From Emergomyces orientalis (lineage: Eukaryota > Ascomycota > Eurotiomycetes > Onygenales > Ajellomycetaceae), in contig MOWL01000002.1 of NCBI GenBank assembly GCA_002110485.1, forward strand, positions 496,001 through 560,000: a stretch of DNA of 64,000 bases. Reading direction: 5' to 3'. The notes under the pieces are model-generated. The model searched no databases and was not told where the DNA came from. It saw only the letters and a program-made list of their open reading frames with translations. A program made the position numbers and the translations under genes. Shown here piece after piece: positions 33,851 through 45,728 of the stretch. Positions within the stretch are counted from its first letter, which is position 1. The number at the start of each line of letters is the position of its first letter.

Positions 33851-34817
33851 TCAAGGCCCCTCCTTCTCTCGCATGAGTTTGAACACGCGCAGGTCCAGGG
33901 GTATACGCTCGCCCATCCATGTGGCGCGTTGCGTATGGTTTCGCTCCTCCTCTCGCTCATCTCCTGTATTGGGATGGAGCAGCACGCTTAGCGGGCCGCG
34001 GTTGATGACCAGCCACGGGACAAAGGCGCCAAACTGTGCTGGAGTGAACAGGTTGACTTCGAACATCGCGACTGTATGTGGTCCAATAGGCCGGTCAAAG
34101 AAGGTGTAGATGCGGAGTTCGGGAACTACATGCGTTAGTGAGCCTTGTATTTTAGCGGGGAGGCTTAAATAAATTAGGAGGATTCTGAATAATCGAATCT
34201 CAAAATGTATATAATATAACATTTCGTTTCATGTTCTGCATTTTTTCGTTTCTATGCTTTCTTGCTTTCTTTCTTTCTGCCTGGAAGTGAAAATCAAAAT
34301 AGGAAAAGCAACAGCTGGAGGAAATGTTTTGGCTTTACATTCGCGACGTATTCGTTCCCAAAGTTCTTTGGCAAATTTGGCCTGGTCTGGGTTGGTCTGT
34401 TTGTAGGTGATATTTTGTACTGATTTCAGTGAATGTCCTTACGTCAAGTCATTGTTTTTGCAAAACGAGGAGTATCCGAACATCGAACATGCAGAGGTAA
34501 CAGCAGCAGTAGCATAGTAGCAGACCAACCTGATAGTGATAGATGTGAATGTCGAAACCACCTCGACGGCCTTTCTCAAGCGGGTCTGGGAATTCCTCGT
34601 ATGCTTTGCTCAAGGTCCCTTGTTGCGGGTTCTTGAACGACTTGCCATCTTCATTTCGTTCCCTAGCCCAAACCAAAGCATCAGAAAACGAATTGTGATG
34701 CAATTGCTAGATCTAGCTCTTCCCATTTCGCTGTCCTTTCACCTACTCTGGAAGAGGGGGAAGGTTTTCATAAGCTTCCAGCGGCGAAGGGTAGGAAAAG
34801 GCAAACTGGTCAGTCAT
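33851..34817 (-). CDS. DOPA 4,5-dioxygenase-family protein
   Basis: Four exons: 34817-34747, 34662-34530, 34396-34339 and 34125-33851, with introns of 84, 133 and 213 bases and consistent phases. The product is 178 residues, the usual size for this single-domain family. Signature segments are GGFDIHIYHYQ (58-68, with His63 and His66), PELRIYTFFDRPIGPHTVAMFEV (His104), FGAFVPWLVINRGPLSVLLHPNTGDE (His138) and NHTQRATWMG (His151). These histidines are the likely metal ligands. Family members cleave catechol-type substrates such as DOPA by extradiol oxygenation. In most ascomycetes the true substrate is unknown, so only the family is assigned. There is no signal peptide and the product is likely cytosolic. 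No pigment or betalain-type genes lie nearby. Confidence 0.9.
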
Positions 34818-37078
34818 GATAAATAGCCGATAAAGCGTCGTTTGATTTGAATCGAGGTTGCACACGGTGGAAGGGCTTGGGATGGGTTCTGTGCGATGGT
34901 GGTTGGATCGTTTGTCTCAACCTATGGCGGGATTCAGTCGCAAAAATAGGCTCATCCACGGGTTTCGCGGCGCCACTACGGTCGAAGTTTGGCTTGTTAG
35001 CTGCGTCTGTTCGGGAATCGGGACCACTGTGGTTGTGAAGGGTCACTGCCGAGCTGGGCTGATTATATGTACTATATTAACTAATTCTTATTTCTTGTCT
35101 TCTCGTTGTGTTTGGTGGGTATGGTTGGTGTTGGTATGCAGGAATGCGGTTTGGCGGGCGGGGAGTCACATCCGCCGAGGCTCAGGCTGACCAATCCATC
35201 TCCCCGCGACCGCCGAAAAAAATGGATCCGATCACAGCCAAATCGAGGCTCTGAAACATTGTTCAGATACCACAAGAATACGAGTGAACCACCCCGTGTG
35301 GAGGATAATAATGGTGGGCCTCGGGTGTTATGTGGAAGTGTGCAAAATTGTACGTGTGTTTGGGAATGCTAGCTTCCCGCCATAATAATAATAATAATAC
35401 TAATAATAATTATTATCATCCTCGCCTCTAGCTTCTCTGTATCAGTGCAGAGGAGCCCAAAACACCACTCCTGAAGGCAATATTATGCAACGAAAAGATC
35501 GGTGAAATGTGGATGGCCCGGATTCACCCAACACGAAGCTAAATAACTAGTTGCCCCCCAAGCAAGCTTCCCAGAACGAGAGCAAAGACAACCACGGCCT
35601 CGTCTGGTCCGTTTGCTGCAAGAATCCACCCGCGCCAGGACCCATGGTTCCCTTGGCACCTCAGCAGAGTCAGCACTCAGTGCCTTACACGGGCGCTGCT
35701 ACCTGGCCTTTTGACTGGGCTGTTCCATGCAATCAGGATGATATGCAGGAGGTTGCGTTGGCCGGTCGAATAATAATAATCACTGGAATATCTGTTCTAG
35801 ACCGTCTCCCCGCTTTTCCGACGTGGGAATCAGTTATTGCGGCTTGACATCCTGAAGTCCAACAAGTCCAATTCTTCCAATGCTTCCATATCATACCATG
35901 GCATTCCGTGTTCGTTGCTGTCGATTTCAGACCTCTTAAACAGGTCGTATTCTTTTTTTGGGGCCCGCATCTGGCAGATGATACTCAGAAACCTCTCCAT
36001 AAGTCACTTGTCAATTTATTAGTGCTGTGTTCTCGCACAATTCGATCAATCACATCCGTAGCCCTGCTCTGTGCTGCAGTTTTTCTGCCTCCGGCTGTGC
36101 TGAGCGGACGGCTTTGTGTTACGAAGGGCAGGAAAAAGAAATTTAAAGGAAGGAGGAAGGGAAAAAAAACGGAAAGAAAAAGGTTAAAAATTAAAAATTA
36201 AAAATTAAGGTGAATTCGGCTCTTTTCAGAAGGTCGCGAGATCAACCCAGTCAAGAATTTGGCTACAGAAATTCGCATTTGCCGCGCTTAGAAGAGTGTT
36301 GGGGCCCTCTCTTCTGACTTGTGCATGCTACATCCCTACCTGACCTCAATAAAATTCCTTGAAGCGAGTGCCGTTCTTCCAATGGCCATCAGGCTGCAAA
36401 TCAGCTACCAAGCGTGATGAAAGGCTAGACCCTGCGAGTTCCCGCCTTGTATTCCAGAAGCTCGCTGTGTGAAAGAATATCTGCCTGTACGTGCGCCGCT
36501 TCATCGACAAAGTGGCTGACTTGCGATGATCAATCCAAATTTTTTGATTTATATTCCTTGGTCCAGTTCGTTTCAGTCTCCCTTCGTTTTACTTTTTCCT
36601 GCCCTTTTCCCTTTATAAAACAAAAAAGTCTTTCCTCGAAATCTCGTGTTTTCCGCAAACAGCATCGCGGACGACATCTGGGCTTGGTGTCGGGTTGATT
36701 TCGTGACTTCAATTTCGCTGCAGTAAAAAACGTTGAATAACAGTGAGAAAAATAATCTAGGCTCCTTGGGTTTCGAATCAGCCCACTGCCCGAAATAAAC
36801 AATACAGTTAGTTGCCTTAAAACTCGCTGCCTCGCGATGCACAATTCATACACTTTTCTTCTCCCGGCCTAAATCAGTTGCATGCATATTCCTTTCTCGC
36901 GCCCTCGGAAAAGCATTGCTTACGACAAACACGTCAATGCTTATAATCACCGTATTTCTATGTTTTACTTAGAAAGCAAACCTGCCTTCATCGATAAATA
37001 AATTTATGCACCCTTTATAATGATTATTTGTCGAACTTTTATACCGTTCGCTGAATTTTCACCTTAATCCCTCAGAAT
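34818..37078. other. Intergenic, no gene called
   Basis: 2.3 kb containing an AAT-type repeat (about 35382-35410) and a TTAAAAA tandem (about 36183-36206). A forward frame at 35551-35847 is open for 98 codons but has no ATG and no recognisable family; it might be a relic. The right end is the amidoligase-like gene's promoter. Confidence 0.5.
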
Positions 37079-38476
37079 ATGCCACGAAAAGCCCCAGAAA
37101 ATATGGCCCTGTCAGTCAGGGTAGAGGCCAATTTGTTTACTGCGATGAAAGCTACCGCTTTTAGCACGTACCCTGGTGACACCTTAGCACACGTTTTGGC
37201 AGCACGTCTCGATCGAGTTCAACCCCAAGGCCCGAGAGGACAATGGTCCCCTGTCAGGGTCATACCGACAACCGATGATGACCCCAATCAAGGCGTCGAT
37301 AATCAACGCTGGACTTTGGCAACGGATCCTACCATTTATCCCAATAACCCAGAATGGTTTGATGAATGTGAGCAATATGTCATTTTCCCAAATTCGCTTC
37401 ACTGATTGATTGCTTCCGTGGAAAAAGAAGAGAAAACAATTTATGTGTTTATTATGTCCCTAATCAAAATACATTGCTAACTCACACACAGACGTAACTC
37501 AATCTATTAAAATCATCTCTCCATCCTATTTCCTTCACGGGCCCGGGTGGGAAGCTGATTTCCAGCGGGTATTCTCGCAAAGATCAGAGCACTATAACCC
37601 TATTGTGCGGTACGGAATCATGTACACTGAGTACAATCCTAGTACAAGTCTCAATGTACATATCGGAAACGGTACAAATCCCAATGCAGGTTTTCCATTT
37701 CACACCATCCGCAACCTTGCCATGCTCCTGCTGGTATACGAGCCAGAGATGGACAGAATGGTCCGCCTTCATACTTTCCCTGATCATCAAAACAACCCCG
37801 TAAGTGCAAACTTCCCGTTCCAAACGATGACCATTCCTCATATTTTATAATTAACGCAGAGTTACAGAAACGATGGATAACACCTCTCCAAAGCCCGCAC
37901 TTTCTTCCTCCGAATGTCCCCCAGCCATGTCCTCCTGGTATCTTAGCTTCTCACCTCCTGAACACATGCCCCGATATGCGGTCAATTATTCGTGCCATGA
38001 ACCCACCTCTTCCCGAATTTCGCCAACTGAATAGCCACTTTTACTTCAAATACGATTTCTCTTCACTTCTGGACATTACGGAAGAAGCCAACTCAATCGC
38101 AAATCAACCCAACGGGCATCCCGCTCCGCCACAGCCTTCACAATCGAGACGAAAGACGGTCCAATTCCGCCTTCCAAGCAACTTGGTGGTAGATCCTGAG
38201 ATACTAATACACTGGGTTAGATTACTAGGCAGCCTGGTAGAATTTGCGAACGAGGTAAACCTCAATACGCTGATCGAGACCCTTGGAATTGCTGCCCAGG
38301 ATAGCGGGACTGTTCCCAACCAAGAAAACGCGATAATGGGTGCAAGACCGCCAGAGTTCGCCTCCCCCCAGCCCCCAGGATCGTTATTACGCCTGTTTAC
38401 AGCTATGGAGCAAGCACAAATTCCGCTGGATTCCGATACCGCTCGCTTCTGGCACCGACGGCGAACAAGAGCGTGA
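37079..38476 (+). CDS. Amidoligase-like protein, altered active-site motif
   Basis: Exons 37079-37367, 37492-37799 and 37862-38476 (introns 124 and 62 bases, phases consistent) give 403 residues. The middle follows the putative amidoligase layout (Pfam Amidoligase_2): N-terminal strand ALSVRVEANLF where GVEIE is usual, RWTLATDPTI matching the W-x-V-x-x-D-x-S element, KIISPSYF, then NPSTSLNVHIGNG (145-157) where canonical members have NxSCGLHVHVG, and FPFHTIRNLAMLLLVYEPEMDRM. Family enzymes are ATP-grasp-related and predicted to form amide bonds, and many filamentous fungi carry expanded divergent copies. Here the first His of LHVH is Asn and part of the N-terminal acidic motif is lost, so activity is doubtful. 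The C-terminal 200 residues are not recognised. The third exon uses the second of two adjacent AGs; the first would hit a stop. Confidence 0.78.
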
Positions 38477-40419
38477 AAAACCAGCATTTATTATTGTTAG
38501 TTACTGACACGAGCTATTAAATGGTAGCGGTTATCTGGTAACAAACGGATACAGGAGGCTATTCGCCAAAATACTCAGAAGTGGCACATGGATCGTCAAT
38601 CCTTCCTCAACGAGTCACGACCTAATTACGATGAATGAGCGGACTATTCGAATTTAGACATGAATATTTCTATTTCTCCGCCGAACGAACCTTCATAGCT
38701 GTTGGAAAACTCCATGCCTTACACCCCTTTATGGCCTACTCTTGAAACATGGTGTGCAAATGGTGGGCCGCCAATGAAAATTCCTTAAGACCTTACATAC
38801 GTAGGTTTCTACCGTACAATTGAAGATGGGAGTTGTTGAATATTTGGAACGCAGTTTATGAAACGACACCCAATGGTTTTGCGCCCTACTTTTGCAATCC
38901 ATCTATGTTCTCTCTCTCTCGCGCTCTGCAACAGCCGGCTGAAGATGACCCTTCAAAAGGACCTTTGAACACTCAAAATTAGATACTAGAGACGGAGAGT
39001 GGTTGTTATAAATGGGGATGCGGGGTGCAATTTTCGGACGATGGATATTGAAAAATCGACCTCTACCACCGAATGGAGGGAGCCAGTTTCAATAACTGTA
39101 TGATTTATTAGTCCGTAAGGTGTATGGTGGTGTTTTTGCCTCGTTATTCTTGCTATACTCCCCCCGCCTCAACTTTCTGTTTCTCTTCTATTACCAGGGT
39201 TCGCCTTTTTCTTTCCCTTTTCTTCCCAAGCTATATTTAATATTTTTATACCCACCCCCCAAATTCCCTTTCTTCAAAATTTAATTCCACCGTTTTTAAG
39301 GTTCTTCATTTCTTCGCTTTTCTGCCTGCTAAACCACAACCAAAAGAAACAATAATATATATATTTATATATATATGTAATTTCCCTTCTCCCTATTCCC
39401 CCCTCCCTAGTTTCTAGAGATATCCACAAACAACAACAAGTTATGCACATATATTACCATTTACAATTATCTGCATAGAATCAAACATAGTCCAATATTA
39501 ACCTTTGATAATATAAATTTGGCTAGCCGGCCAACCTCTTATACGCGGAGGAATTTTCCGTGCTGTAGTCCACCCAGTCCTTTTACCCCTGTTCACCTAG
39601 GGCACCATTCCAGCTATTCCCCATAACTCCCCTTTGTATGCACTCCCTTCATGCTCAGCCCAATTTGCCACTCCGAGTGCATTAAAAAGGGAAAAAGAGA
39701 AAACCGCTAAGATCGAGCCTCGGACGTAGCGATGCGTTACGGGTACATACATATTCGAAATGCATGCCTAAAAGCGCATATCAAAGGCCTGAAAGCGTGA
39801 CCTGATCAAGGGGATTTTTCTTGTTTGTTATTTCTGTGATTTACTCAGCAACTTGAATAGCTGTAACATCCAAAAATTTTAATGAGGTGGCAGATGTGGT
39901 GGGATGGCTTGTTTCAATGGAACCAAGCGGACTAGACGCCAGATCGGGGATGACGGGGAACTGAGTGAGGGGTCATGGGTGAGAGGTGGTTGGGATATGG
40001 AGAGAAAGGGGGTGTGTGGGTGGCCAAGGTAAAAGAAACGGAATAGAAAAGGATGTCAGGCATAGTAAACATTTCCTATGCAGTATTGGGGATGATGGTA
40101 GGGGCTGGAGTGGTGTTTTGAGTGAGGCAAACGAGATAGATAGGGATGAGAGGATGGACATACATCTCCAGGCCTCGTGCGACATTGCCCACCTGGGAGG
40201 ACCTATAGGAGGTACTAATAACCTACTTCTGCAACTCATGTAGTAAAGCTGTGAGGGCGATAATAAGAATACGTATGAGGAACTTAACAAGCAGCATGAT
40301 AACACCCAATAAAATAAAATAAGTAAAATCATAATAGTATTAATAAGACAAAGAAAGGGTTGGCTGGCAAAATTGACTCTATCACCAGTTTAAACTCCCT
40401 CCCCTTTGTTGATGTAAAA
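38477..40419. other. Intergenic, no gene seen
   Basis: 1.9 kb between tail-to-tail genes. It contains pyrimidine-rich and TATATA stretches (about 39356-39376) and no supported open frame. Confidence 0.55.
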
Positions 40420-41995
40420 CTACCATTCAGGTTTAACATCAACATGCCCATCATCCGTTAAAATTTTCCCACGATCCCACTCCCTCTTCTCCCCTTTCTT
40501 TGCCCACTTCACATCCTCCACATCCCTATCCCTATCACGACCAGTATCGCGGTTAACCCCGCCACCATCCAACCCAGCAAACGCCCCATTACCAGCCCAT
40601 TTCTCAACAACCCCCTCATCAAACCCAGCTTCGCGAAGCCGATCTGCACCTTTCCTCCTCCACAACGCACGATCCCGCAATGCCTCAAGAGCCATGTCCC
40701 AGTCATTGTCCTCTGCCGTAGCTAACCCGGCCACCGGCCGTCGCCTGGTGGACTTTTTGGTGTTGGCGGTATTACCATAGTCATCCCCGTCGTCATCGTT
40801 GGGGTGCACATCAAGGGTCGGATCGTAACCGGATGCGAAGTGGGCGTCGATATTGCTTTTGTTCATGTTATACGCGCCTCTGCCACGGGACCGGACCGGT
40901 GGTGTGTCGTTTGCTGCGGATGGGGGAAGTGGGCCAATGAGGCTTTCTAGAGGGTCTGAATCAGAATCTGATGGGTCCATGGAATCAAGATTTCGGGACT
41001 GGGATAAGGGTTCGGGAGTGCCGTGCAGTGTTGAAATTCGACGATGGGGTGGAGACTTTTCTCCTTTTGTAGTGCCCCATTTTTCACTCGATGTAGTAGA
41101 AGTAGGGTGTTTGCGGGGGCCGTGATTTTCATCATGCGATTCACCTGGGCCCTTTAGTCTCCCATTTCGGAGATTGGAGCGTTCTGATGAGTGATGTCTA
41201 GTTCGTGATGGGGAGCCCGAATGACTCCAGTGGCGTTTTCGACGGTGAGAGCGACGTTCTCGATCATCATCGCTCGACCTGTGCTTTTCTAAGGAATGGG
41301 TATGTTCTGCATGTCGCCGGCTGTGACTGCTACGGTGAGATCGATCGTCTTGTTTCTTATGGTGTCTTGATCTAGACGATGTATGTCTCCCAGATTGCTC
41401 CCGTTCATCGCTGCTCTCATCGTAGCCCCTTCCCCTCCTTCTCCTTTCCCTTTCCTTCTCCCGGTCACGCGAAGTATGTCTACTATCCTCTTCCCCTCCT
41501 TTGTGTCGTTCAAAGTCCCCTCCGCGCTCATATTTCTGGCCTGAGGAAGACTCAACCCGCCGCCGCTTCGCCGCTCTCACGTCATACAGGCTGCGCTCCG
41601 GTTTCGAACCAGACGAACGCCCATGTCCATGTCGCAGCGCCCTCATTCTCTCACGCGCTTCCTCCTCCTCCTTCTTTTTTAGACTCGCATTATGGCTATC
41701 CGTTTCGCGCAGGATACTCTTCAAGAATCGAGTATTAGGCTTCGGGGCGCCTGCGGAGCGCCTATTACCAACAAACATTCCCTCACCAGCAATGGTCAGA
41801 CATGTCACAGGTATAAATAACGTAATTTTGCAACAAAAATGCACACACGCACCTCTTGATGGAAATAAAAGCATTCGTTCCTACCGTAGAATATCGTAAG
41901 GAAGTCTCGCGTGCGTCTTTTGCAAGGAGTTGTGCGACATATTCGTCGTCGAAATGTGGAGCTTCCGCAGGGTCCACCTCCTTCTTCGTAGACAT
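40420..41995 (-). CDS. RS/RE-rich nuclear protein, possibly splicing-related
   Basis: Exons 41995-41853 and 41761-40420 (91-base intron) give 494 residues. The N-terminus looks conserved (FDDEYVAQLLAKDARETSLRYS, then PKPNTRFLKSILRETDSHNASL). Residues about 75-290 are dominated by Arg/Ser/Glu/His repeats (RDREKERERRRRGRG, RSHRSSHSRRH) of the kind found in splicing factors. The C-terminal part has ESLIGPLPPS, SNIDAHFASGYDPTLDVHP and a compact end domain (WDMALEALRDRALWRRKGADRLREAGF). I do not recognise a named orthologue; the composition suggests a nuclear RNA-processing protein, which is inference. It is divergent from sos7, sharing a 346-base promoter. Confidence 0.8.
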
Positions 41996-42341
41996 TATAT
42001 AAACGGCCAGACCATTCACTAGATCAGTAATTCTTATAGGAGCATATAGATATCGCCTTTCGCCGTCCCTTGAGGGATGTACGGAGGACTTAAATGATAG
42101 CTTTGCCGTTGCAGGTTTTCTTGCGGCGGTTTGGTGTATGACGCTGGGTGATACTTGAGGCCGATGCAAACAAGGCAAACATTCTTGTTTATTATCGCCG
42201 AGGGGCAATTACGGATGCATATAGTAGATGTATCTTCTCTCGTAGCATACCATTGCCTGACCCTGTTGGTCTTGAATGAGATTTTAAAAAAAGCTTCTCT
42301 CTATATATTGGTTATTTGAATTTTGAAGAATCTAAGATACC
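41996..42341. promoter_or_regulatory. Shared divergent promoter, RS protein / sos7
   Basis: 346 bases between two start codons on opposite strands. No canonical motif stands out. Both genes must take their core promoter from it. Confidence 0.6.
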
Positions 42342-43392
42342 ATGGCTTCCACCTCTCCCTCGAAAGCGCTGGCCGCCCTGCAAAAAATGGGCCCGGACAC
42401 GCGCCTCTCAATCCTCAAAATCAGCGAACCAATTTCAACTACAGCAGACACAGCCGGTTCATCCCAGTCACCATCGAAGCGGCGTTCCGACGTATCTACG
42501 GATGCGTTTGACAATCCAACTCCCGCGTCTTTGGAAGAAGATCTAACTCATTACAAGGTAAGCGCTTTGTTCCGCCTGCCCATAGGGAGCTCAAGGATGC
42601 GCCGTTGGAAAAGAAATTGTATGATCTGACTGGACATATCATGTACTATGGGAAGTAGGAACTTTTCTCAAAACTCCGCTTCTCGTACCTCGAGCAAGTC
42701 ACAAAAGAAAAATTCTTACGCGCAATCGTCGGTGACCCGCCGCTTGTCGTTGGCCATCATGAGAATGTTGAGCTCGAGGCGGAGTTGGCACAGGTGAAGG
42801 AGGAACTACGGCGTCGGAAGGAGGATGTCAGATTGATGGTTGAGGAGATGGAGAAGATGGGGAGGGCGCTGGCGACGCGTAAGAAAATATGGCTGTTGAT
42901 CTGCATATTTATGTGCGCGTACTGATTATCCAAACTCTCACTTGACCAGGTTACAAGAAAGTCCAACTCCAAACGACGCAATTATCCGACCTACCCGCCT
43001 CAATAGAAAGCCTCGAATCCACAATATCTACACTACGCGTTGCGGCATCACAAGGATCACATGCTTATCACTCTGATGCTACCCTGCCTCCTTCACAAGC
43101 ACTCTCATTACCAGCCACTCTTGAACTGATTTCGCAACGGGAAGCGGAATTGGCTGCCTTAGACCGCCAACTGGCCTCGATCAATTCGTCACTGCCACGA
43201 AGTACTAGAGAAGCTGAAGCGGTGGAGAGAGAATTAGCAAGACTAGAAAGGAAGAAGACCGAGAGTGTAGCACAGGCTAAGGAGGCGCAGAGAAAGAAAC
43301 AGGAAGGGGAGCGTGATGGGCTGGAAGAGATGGGGAGGTGGTATAGAGGTGCGGAGAAGGGCTTGAAAGATTTAGTTGGAGTTGAGGTATAA
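42342..43392 (+). CDS. sos7: Kinetochore protein Sos7-like
   Basis: Exons 42342-42557, 42659-42878 and 42950-43392 (introns 101 and 71 bases) give 292 residues. After a Ser-rich start (MASTSPSKALAALQKM) the conserved segment ELFSKLRFSYLEQVTKEKFL, then RAIVGDPPLVV, matches the Sos7 family. Most of the rest is coiled coil (VELEAELAQVKEELRRRKED, REAEAVERELARLERKK). In fission yeast Sos7 works with the KNL1/Spc7 scaffold at the outer kinetochore and is related to Kre28/Zwint. The coiled coil and length fit that role. The identification rests on recognition of the conserved segment, without a search. Confidence 0.78.
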
Positions 43393-43667
43393 AGAGGAGG
43401 GTTTGGGGTTTCTATCTTGTTGGTTACCTGGTGCGGCTTTAAAGGGTGATAGGGGTTGTTAATTTGGATAGGGCTATTTTCAGGCGTCATGCTTTTTGGC
43501 TGGGACAATTAGGGATCAATGGAGTCATAATTCACATTAAAAAGGTAGAACGACTAGCTTTTCTTTTATTCTCATGACATAGTTTTGTATTTTTGGTTTG
43601 ATCATACATCAAGGTATGCCAGATAGCAAAGAACTCCCCCTCTTCATGATTAACTCCGCGCACAAAT

Positions 43668-44631
43668 CTACTCTTCGTCTTCCTCCTCCTCATCCTCATC
43701 ACCCTTGTCAGCAGCCTTGTTCTTCTTTCTCCGGACACGGCCAGGGCGTCCTCCACCGAATGGTGAGGTAAGAGCAAAATCGATGTGTTTCTGGGAGTCG
43801 AGACGGACGACGAAAGAAGGAACATTGACAATTTGTTTTCCAACGCTATAAATTAAAAATCCACCATTTAGAAATGACTCCGACAATGGGCGGATAGGGT
43901 TAAATGGAGTGGAGGTCTACGGAGATAGACGTACCGGATGTGTCGTTGCTTAATGAGGACACGGGCGTGGTGGATAGACTTGGCCAAACCGAGCTTCCAG
44001 ACCTGGGTCTGCAGACGGCGCTCCAAGAAATCCTCGACGTTGAGGGCCAAGACGTAATCGAGCTTCATGCGGGCTTCGTCGAGCACACCAACGCGGACAA
44101 GACGGCGAATCAAGGCATTACCCTCGAACAGGCGCTTGGGGTCTTTCTCGTCAAGAGTGAGGAGCTCACTATAAATCGTATCAGCACAGCTCCAAATGCT
44201 TGTAATAATGAATATTTTAGTGGTGGGGGAGGGGTCCCTCCATACCGAGCAGCACGTCGAATCTTGGACAAGGTAAGCTGAACACGCCAGACTTCACGTT
44301 TGTTGCGCAGGCCATATTTGCCGATAATTTGCAATTCGGAGTCACTAGCGAGGTAATCAAGTTAGGATATCTGACACAACGACATAAGCAGAGACAAGCT
44401 ACTGCTCAGTGGCCTGAGGATACTAACAGACGAGCCGACTCGTATGCTAAGGGGGAAAAGGGCGCAGTTGTTAGTATATTGATTCATGTCCATACTTAAA
44501 GGATAGTGGTTACATACGACGACGAGGGACCTTGTAGGTCTTGGAGTAGGAGCGCCTAGAAACATTTCAACATTAGAGAATCGTCCATTTCATCCAGCAT
44601 GAGAGAAGTATTCGAAAACTCACGGGGCCAT
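43668..44631 (-). CDS. rps9: 40S ribosomal protein S9 (uS4)
   Basis: Six exons: 44631-44624, 44555-44518, 44446-44428, 44344-44246, 44168-43935 and 43845-43668. All phases agree, and the 191-residue product has the normal length. It starts MAPRSYSKTYKVPRRPYESA. It continues with IIGKYGLRNKREVWRVQL, LDEKDPKRLFEGNALIRRLV, the S4 RNA-binding segment DYVLALNVEDFLERRLQT and IHHARVLIKQRHIRVGKQ, and an acidic tail (DEDEEEEDEE) common in fungal S9. The protein helps organise the small subunit body and decoding centre. The first exon codes for only eight bases and the third is 19 bases. The gene is head to head with rpl21. Confidence 0.95.
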
Positions 44632-44958
44632 GGCTGAAGATACGGTGGCGCAATCCGGGTTGTCGAGGGTGCTGGAGAGGGGATTGTCGTGTTGTTGTCG
44701 AGTTGGCAGACAGGAATAAATTAATACATCTCGAAGATGTTGAAGTTTGATGAGGCTCCCCCTGAGGCTCGCTTAGGCGTTGGTGGGCGATTACTTGTTT
44801 GGGCCAGAATTAGGGTTGAGCCCGCACACGGTCCAGCTAAGCGAAAAAACCAACCATCTCAGCCCAGGGACGACAAGTTGTTTTCAGTCAGTCAGTAGGA
44901 AGAGCATTCTTGACGTCGACAATCGCCATCACCATCTGACTACCTCACATCCGTCAAG
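44632..44958. promoter_or_regulatory. Bidirectional ribosomal-protein promoter, rps9/rpl21
   Basis: 327 bases separate the two start codons. A TTAGGGTT at 44810-44817 (+ strand) lies near the middle. TTAGGG-type sites are used by Tbf1-like factors to drive ribosomal-protein genes in some yeasts. A telobox Myb gene is present in this same window. Binding here is inferred. Confidence 0.6.
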
Positions 44959-45728
44959 ATGGGTCACTCACACGGTCTGAGATCCGGCACTCGGGTATGT
45001 TTTGCCCTGCTGCTATTGCTCCCCGTTTCGACATCGAATCCCGCGCGACTGAAGTTACTAATAATGGGGGTGATGTTTTATAGTATGCCTTCTCCCGCGA
45101 CTACAAGAAGCATGGCGTTATCCCTCTCTCCACCTATATGAGAGTTTACCGGTACGAAAACACATACGTTCTAGTTGTTGGAGATTGATGTGGTTTGGAG
45201 AATTGGGATCTAACACGGGGTATATAGGGTTGGCGACATCGTGGATATCAAGGTCAATGGTGCGGTTCAGCAGGGGTCAGTACCAATTTATTTTCTAAAC
45301 GTCGGATTGCGATCACTGTGAAATCAGTCGCCGTTAAAAATCCCTTCCCCATGATAAAATAGATCGATGCGCTGAGACAAGGTGTGATATTTTATAGTAT
45401 GCCATTCAAGATCTACCACGGCAAGACCGGTGTTGTATACAACGTGACCAAGTCCGCCGTTGGTGTCATCATCTACAAGCGTGTCGGTTACCGATACATG
45501 GAGAAGCGCGTCAACGTCCGGATCGAGCATGTTTCCCACTCCCGATCCAGAGAAGAGTTCATCCGCCGAGTCAAGGAGAACGCTGTTAAGAAGCGGAAGG
45601 CCAAGGAGGAGGGTATCCATGTCCACTTGAAGAGACAGCCCGTCGGACCCCGGGAGGCGAGAACGGTCAGCACGGAGGGAAATATGCCTGAGACGATCAC
45701 ACCTATTGCATACGAGACGACTATCTAA
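44959..45728 (+). CDS. rpl21: 60S ribosomal protein L21 (eL21)
   Basis: Exons 44959-44994, 45084-45151, 45228-45275 and 45398-45728, with introns of 89, 76 and 122 bases, give 160 residues, the standard length. It begins MGHSHGLRSGTRYAFSRDYK and includes GVIPLSTYMRVYRVGDIVDI, MPFKIYHGKTGVVYNVTKSA and IEHVSHSRSREEFIRRV, all typical of eL21. It is a structural protein of the large subunit. Transcription is probably coordinated with rps9 through the shared promoter. Confidence 0.96.

Noticed and set aside
35551..35847. 98-codon forward frame (contains TGAATWPFDWAVPC-like text)
   Set aside because: No ATG start, no splice partner, no family resemblance; kept only as a remark on the intergenic region.
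29686..38476. Biosynthetic cluster of VPS62, DOPA-dioxygenase and amidoligase-like genes
   Set aside because: The genes are 2-3 kb apart and in mixed orientation, with no core synthase, transporter or regulator; nothing supports a shared pathway.
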